Below are positions 61,059 to 64,000 of a stretch of DNA of 64,000 bases, in pieces (position 1 is the stretch's first letter; each line of letters starts with the position of its first letter). The notes beneath the pieces were generated by a model. The model was given only the letters and a program-made list of their open reading frames with translations, ran no database searches and had not been told where the DNA came from. Position numbers and translations under genes: made by a program. The stretch is taken from positions 32,390,501 to 32,454,500 of the forward strand of contig NC_073358.2 in the NCBI RefSeq assembly GCF_027580225.2, in the 5' to 3' direction. The DNA comes from Misgurnus anguillicaudatus. Lineage: Eukaryota; Chordata; Actinopteri; Cypriniformes; Cobitidae.

Positions 61059-64000
61059 CTATGTAGTCTGCAACATTTTATTTGCTTCATTCACATCAAG
61101 ATAAAAGGGAGACTTCAAGTTCTTCTGTTTTAGCAGCTTTTCCAGGCCCTGCGAAGAAGTGGCAAAATAACAAAGAGAGAGTGAGATAGAGATCCATATG
61201 TTCACACTTGTGCTTATAATTTTAAACTCTGTGCTGTCAGTTGTGCCTTATTTATTCAACTAACTCCTTTACATATGATTCACCTCAAAAAGCTTTTGTA
61301 TGAACATTTTAAAAAACCTTGACTGTTTAACCATAACCATTAACTTCAGTTTAAAGACAATTCTCCAAACACAGTTGGTATTGAAAAGTATACCAGTAAT
61401 AATAATGGGTCAACAACTTACCTCGCCAAAGTATGATACCAGAGGAGAGATTTCACAGATTGCTGGAGGGTCTTCATTCTGTGCCATACTGATAAAGAAA
61501 CAAAGAAATAACAAAGTCAGTCATCACAAACTCTTCCCCCTGCTGTCCATCCTTAGGAACTGCCTCTAAATATATGTTTTTCTATAGGGTATTAAAGGGA
61601 AAGTTCAGTTTAAAATACAAATTCTGCCATCATTTACTCATCCCCGTGTTGTTCCAAACCCGTACAAATTTCTTTTTTCTGATGAACACAAAAGAAGATA
61701 TTTTGAGAAATGATGGCAAACACACAGCAGACAGTGCCCATTGACTTCCATAGTAGATTTTTTTATTTTTATTTAATGGGTACAGTCAACTGTGTGCTTA
61801 TCATGATTAATCTAAATATTTTCTTCATCATTTATCACAATACTTCCCAAATATTTTTTCCTACTATGGAAGTCAATAGCAACCATCTTTTGTGTGTTTA
61901 CCATTATTTCTCAAAACATCCTCCCTTTTTGCCCATCAGAACAAAGAAATTCATACAGGTTTAGAACAACATGAGGATGAGTAAATGATGACAGAATTTT
62001 CATTTGTGAGTGAACTATCCCTTTAAGATGCACTACTTGATGTTTCCTTAAAGTTTACCCAGTCGGGTGATAAGTTATCCATAGTATAAGGGTAGAAATT
62101 TGTGTTTGTAGATTTCTGTTATTATTATAGTGTTATGAACTGTAGCTCACAAAAATAAAAATAACTTTAATATTATAAAATATTTTACATTATTATATTT
62201 AAATATTATAATTTTTTTAATGATGTTTTATCACCTATGTTTTGGGGTAATAGGTTTATCTTGCTCATCCAAAATGTTTCCACCAGCTGCCAATACCCAG
62301 CGGTAATGTTGTGCTAACAAGGATCGGCGAGCTGTAGTTGGTGTGTCCAGAGGAGCCCCATCAGCATTTTTCAGGGGTGAAAATTCCTCCTCTCTCGGTA
62401 CCTCAAGGGCAACAAATTTCCTGTTTTAAGAAATGGCGCAGTAAGGTATATGGCAGTACTTATATTTGTCTTAGCATCAAAACAAATGATGGTTGTAAAA
62501 TTCACTTTGAGAACTGAAAGACATCGAAGACAAATTTCTCCATTTTGATGCCGTTGGGCTTGACCGGTTTTATCAGGTTTCCCTCTCCATCCACAAATGG
62601 CACTTTCTTTATAGCCAAATGCTGGGTCAGCTGCCCTTCAAGATTTCTGAATGAAAAATAATAACACAATTAAATGTCAAGCAAGTGGTGTAGACATCAA
62701 TTTTATCTGTTAGTTTTCTAATTATTATTATTATTATTATTTAAAGGAAAACAGCACAGTTTTTCAACATTTTACTATGTTCTTACCTCAACTTAGATTA
62801 ATTAATACATATCTATCTTTTATCAATGCAAGCACATTTAATCTTTGTATAGCGCTTCCTGAATGTGTTAGCATTTAGCCTAGCCTCATTCATTCCTATG
62901 GCTCCAAACAAAAGTTTTATTTTGTGCCACCATACTCGTGTAACTACTCATGTAAGAGTCTTTAAATAGGGAAAACATGGAAGTGTTTGGTGGCTTCTAA
63001 ATTTATCCCTGTTTGGATCCTAAGGAATGAATGGGGCTAGGCTAAATGCTAACACATTCACGAGGCGCTGTACAAATATTAAAAGTGCACGCATTGAAAA
63101 AAGGTAGGTATGTATTAATTAGTCTAAGTTGAAGTAAGAACATAGTAAAATATTGAAAAACGTGTTGTTTTCCTTTAACAGAAAATAATGCTAACAGTAC
63201 ATTGTTAATTCATATACATAAATATTGACTATGCAAAAAGCATTCTTTTTTGAAAATATGCAATATTGCTATACATATGTGAGTGTATGTTATACGTAAG
63301 GAATAATTGATGACGGGCCATTATATTATTCAAAAAAATGCACACCTAAGAAGGTAATTGCACCGCGGGTGGTAATTTTAAGACATTTGACAGGACAGGT
63401 GTGCGTTTATGGAACAAATATTGTAACAAATATCACCAAAGCAAACACTGTTTTGTTAACCTTGCACACCTAATGTACATTCAAATTGAAGAAAAATTAT
63501 GCTGCCAACATACTCAGCTACTTCCTGCAAGAAGCCTCTGGTGAAGAAATGGTTGCAGATGTTTCCAGCACCGAACAGGAGCTCTCCTTTAGGATCCCGC
63601 AACTCTGCAGTCTCTGGTTGTATCTCGCTGTACTCTACTACCTGATATAGACCATCTACACGACACACCACTCCAACAGGCTCGGCGGGATAAGCCTTTT
63701 TCACCACCTGATAAAATGTACACATGAATACTAAATCTAACCTAAAGTATGAAATCTTTATGATTATATTTTCTAATAAAGAAACACTGCATCAATGTAG
63801 GATAAGAATGTGTGCATATGTGGACATTATAATGCCAGGTTGGTTGTGTATGAGTTCAATATTGAGTTATTCAATATATAATCACACAAATCTAACACAG
63901 TTGAGTTAGGCGGCTAACTCAAACGAGCCTTGAAATGGCAAACAGATAAACAAAGATTAGGACAGTTTTACCTTGCCACCACAGTCTGCTCCCTTATTTA
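61059..64000 (-). CDS. uap1l1: UDP-N-acetylhexosamine pyrophosphorylase-like protein 1, C-terminal part
   Basis: UAP1-family enzymes join UTP and GlcNAc/GalNAc-1-phosphate into UDP-sugar; UAP1L1 is the vertebrate paralogue of less certain activity. Minus-strand exons in view: 64000-63972 (partial), 63707-63514, 62646-62506, 62420-62235, 61488-61422 and 61148-61059, phases consistent, about 234 residues to TAG at 61061-61059. Recognisable blocks: [69 protein letters not shown], and [35 protein letters not shown] and [14 protein letters not shown] favour UAP1L1 over UAP1. The N-terminal half, with the nucleotide-binding loop, lies beyond the right edge. It is on the same strand as zdhhc12. Confidence 0.9.
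61596..62022. mobile_element. AGGGATAGTTCAC-family MITE (uap1l1 intron)
   Basis: TTAA at 61592-61595 and 62023-62026; termini AGGGAAAGTTCAGTTT and GAGTGAACTATCCCT. Internal CATTTACTCATCC and AGAACAACATGAGGATGAG as in 24712-25131. Confidence 0.8.

Overview
The window is vertebrate nuclear DNA from a bony fish, most likely a cyprinid-like teleost. Evidence: GT-AG spliced genes of vertebrate families, a CpG-poor AT-rich background, and very dense fish-type DNA transposon debris (hAT, TTAA-flanked, TA-flanked and Harbinger-like MITEs), a tRNA-derived SINE and a chromodomain-type Ty3/gypsy LTR retrotransposon. The fish assignment comes from repeat and gene style and is an inference; no species can be named from the sequence alone.

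Six protein-coding genes are supported by exon-by-exon reading with phase-consistent splice junctions: coro1c (+, last three coding exons, 3006-5496); tmem119 (+, one coding exon, 18924-19796); iscu (-, five coding exons, 21296-26527); pkn3 (+, 22 coding exons, 27430-52315, 940 aa); zdhhc12 (-, five coding exons, 56118-60031, 269 aa); uap1l1 (-, last six coding exons, 61059-64000, running off the right edge). coro1c-tmem119-iscu matches the gene set of human 12q24.11, while pkn3-zdhhc12-uap1l1 matches human 9q34. The junction between the two blocks is the roughly 0.9 kb divergent iscu/pkn3 promoter interval.

Layout: 1-6850 end of coro1c; 6850-16850 repeat-filled spacer with an almost intact LTR retrotransposon (9421-14733); 16850-20480 tmem119; 21060-26530 iscu, convergent with tmem119; 27430-53540 pkn3, whose introns are packed with nested transposons; 53540-60450 zdhhc12, convergent with pkn3; 61059-64000 uap1l1, same strand as zdhhc12. 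The genes do not form a pathway: actin regulation (coro1c), a membrane protein (tmem119), Fe-S cluster scaffold (iscu), Rho-effector kinase (pkn3), palmitoyltransferase (zdhhc12) and a UDP-sugar pyrophosphorylase-like enzyme (uap1l1).

The most rewarding non-gene signals are: a self-priming-type primer site in the LTR element, its lone in-frame TGA between protease and reverse transcriptase, an alternative in-frame splice donor in iscu exon 1 that would remove the mitochondrial presequence, nested repeats whose empty sites can be read inside the same window, and a long near-perfect fold-back in a pkn3 intron. I saw no clear evidence of a wholly new biological system.
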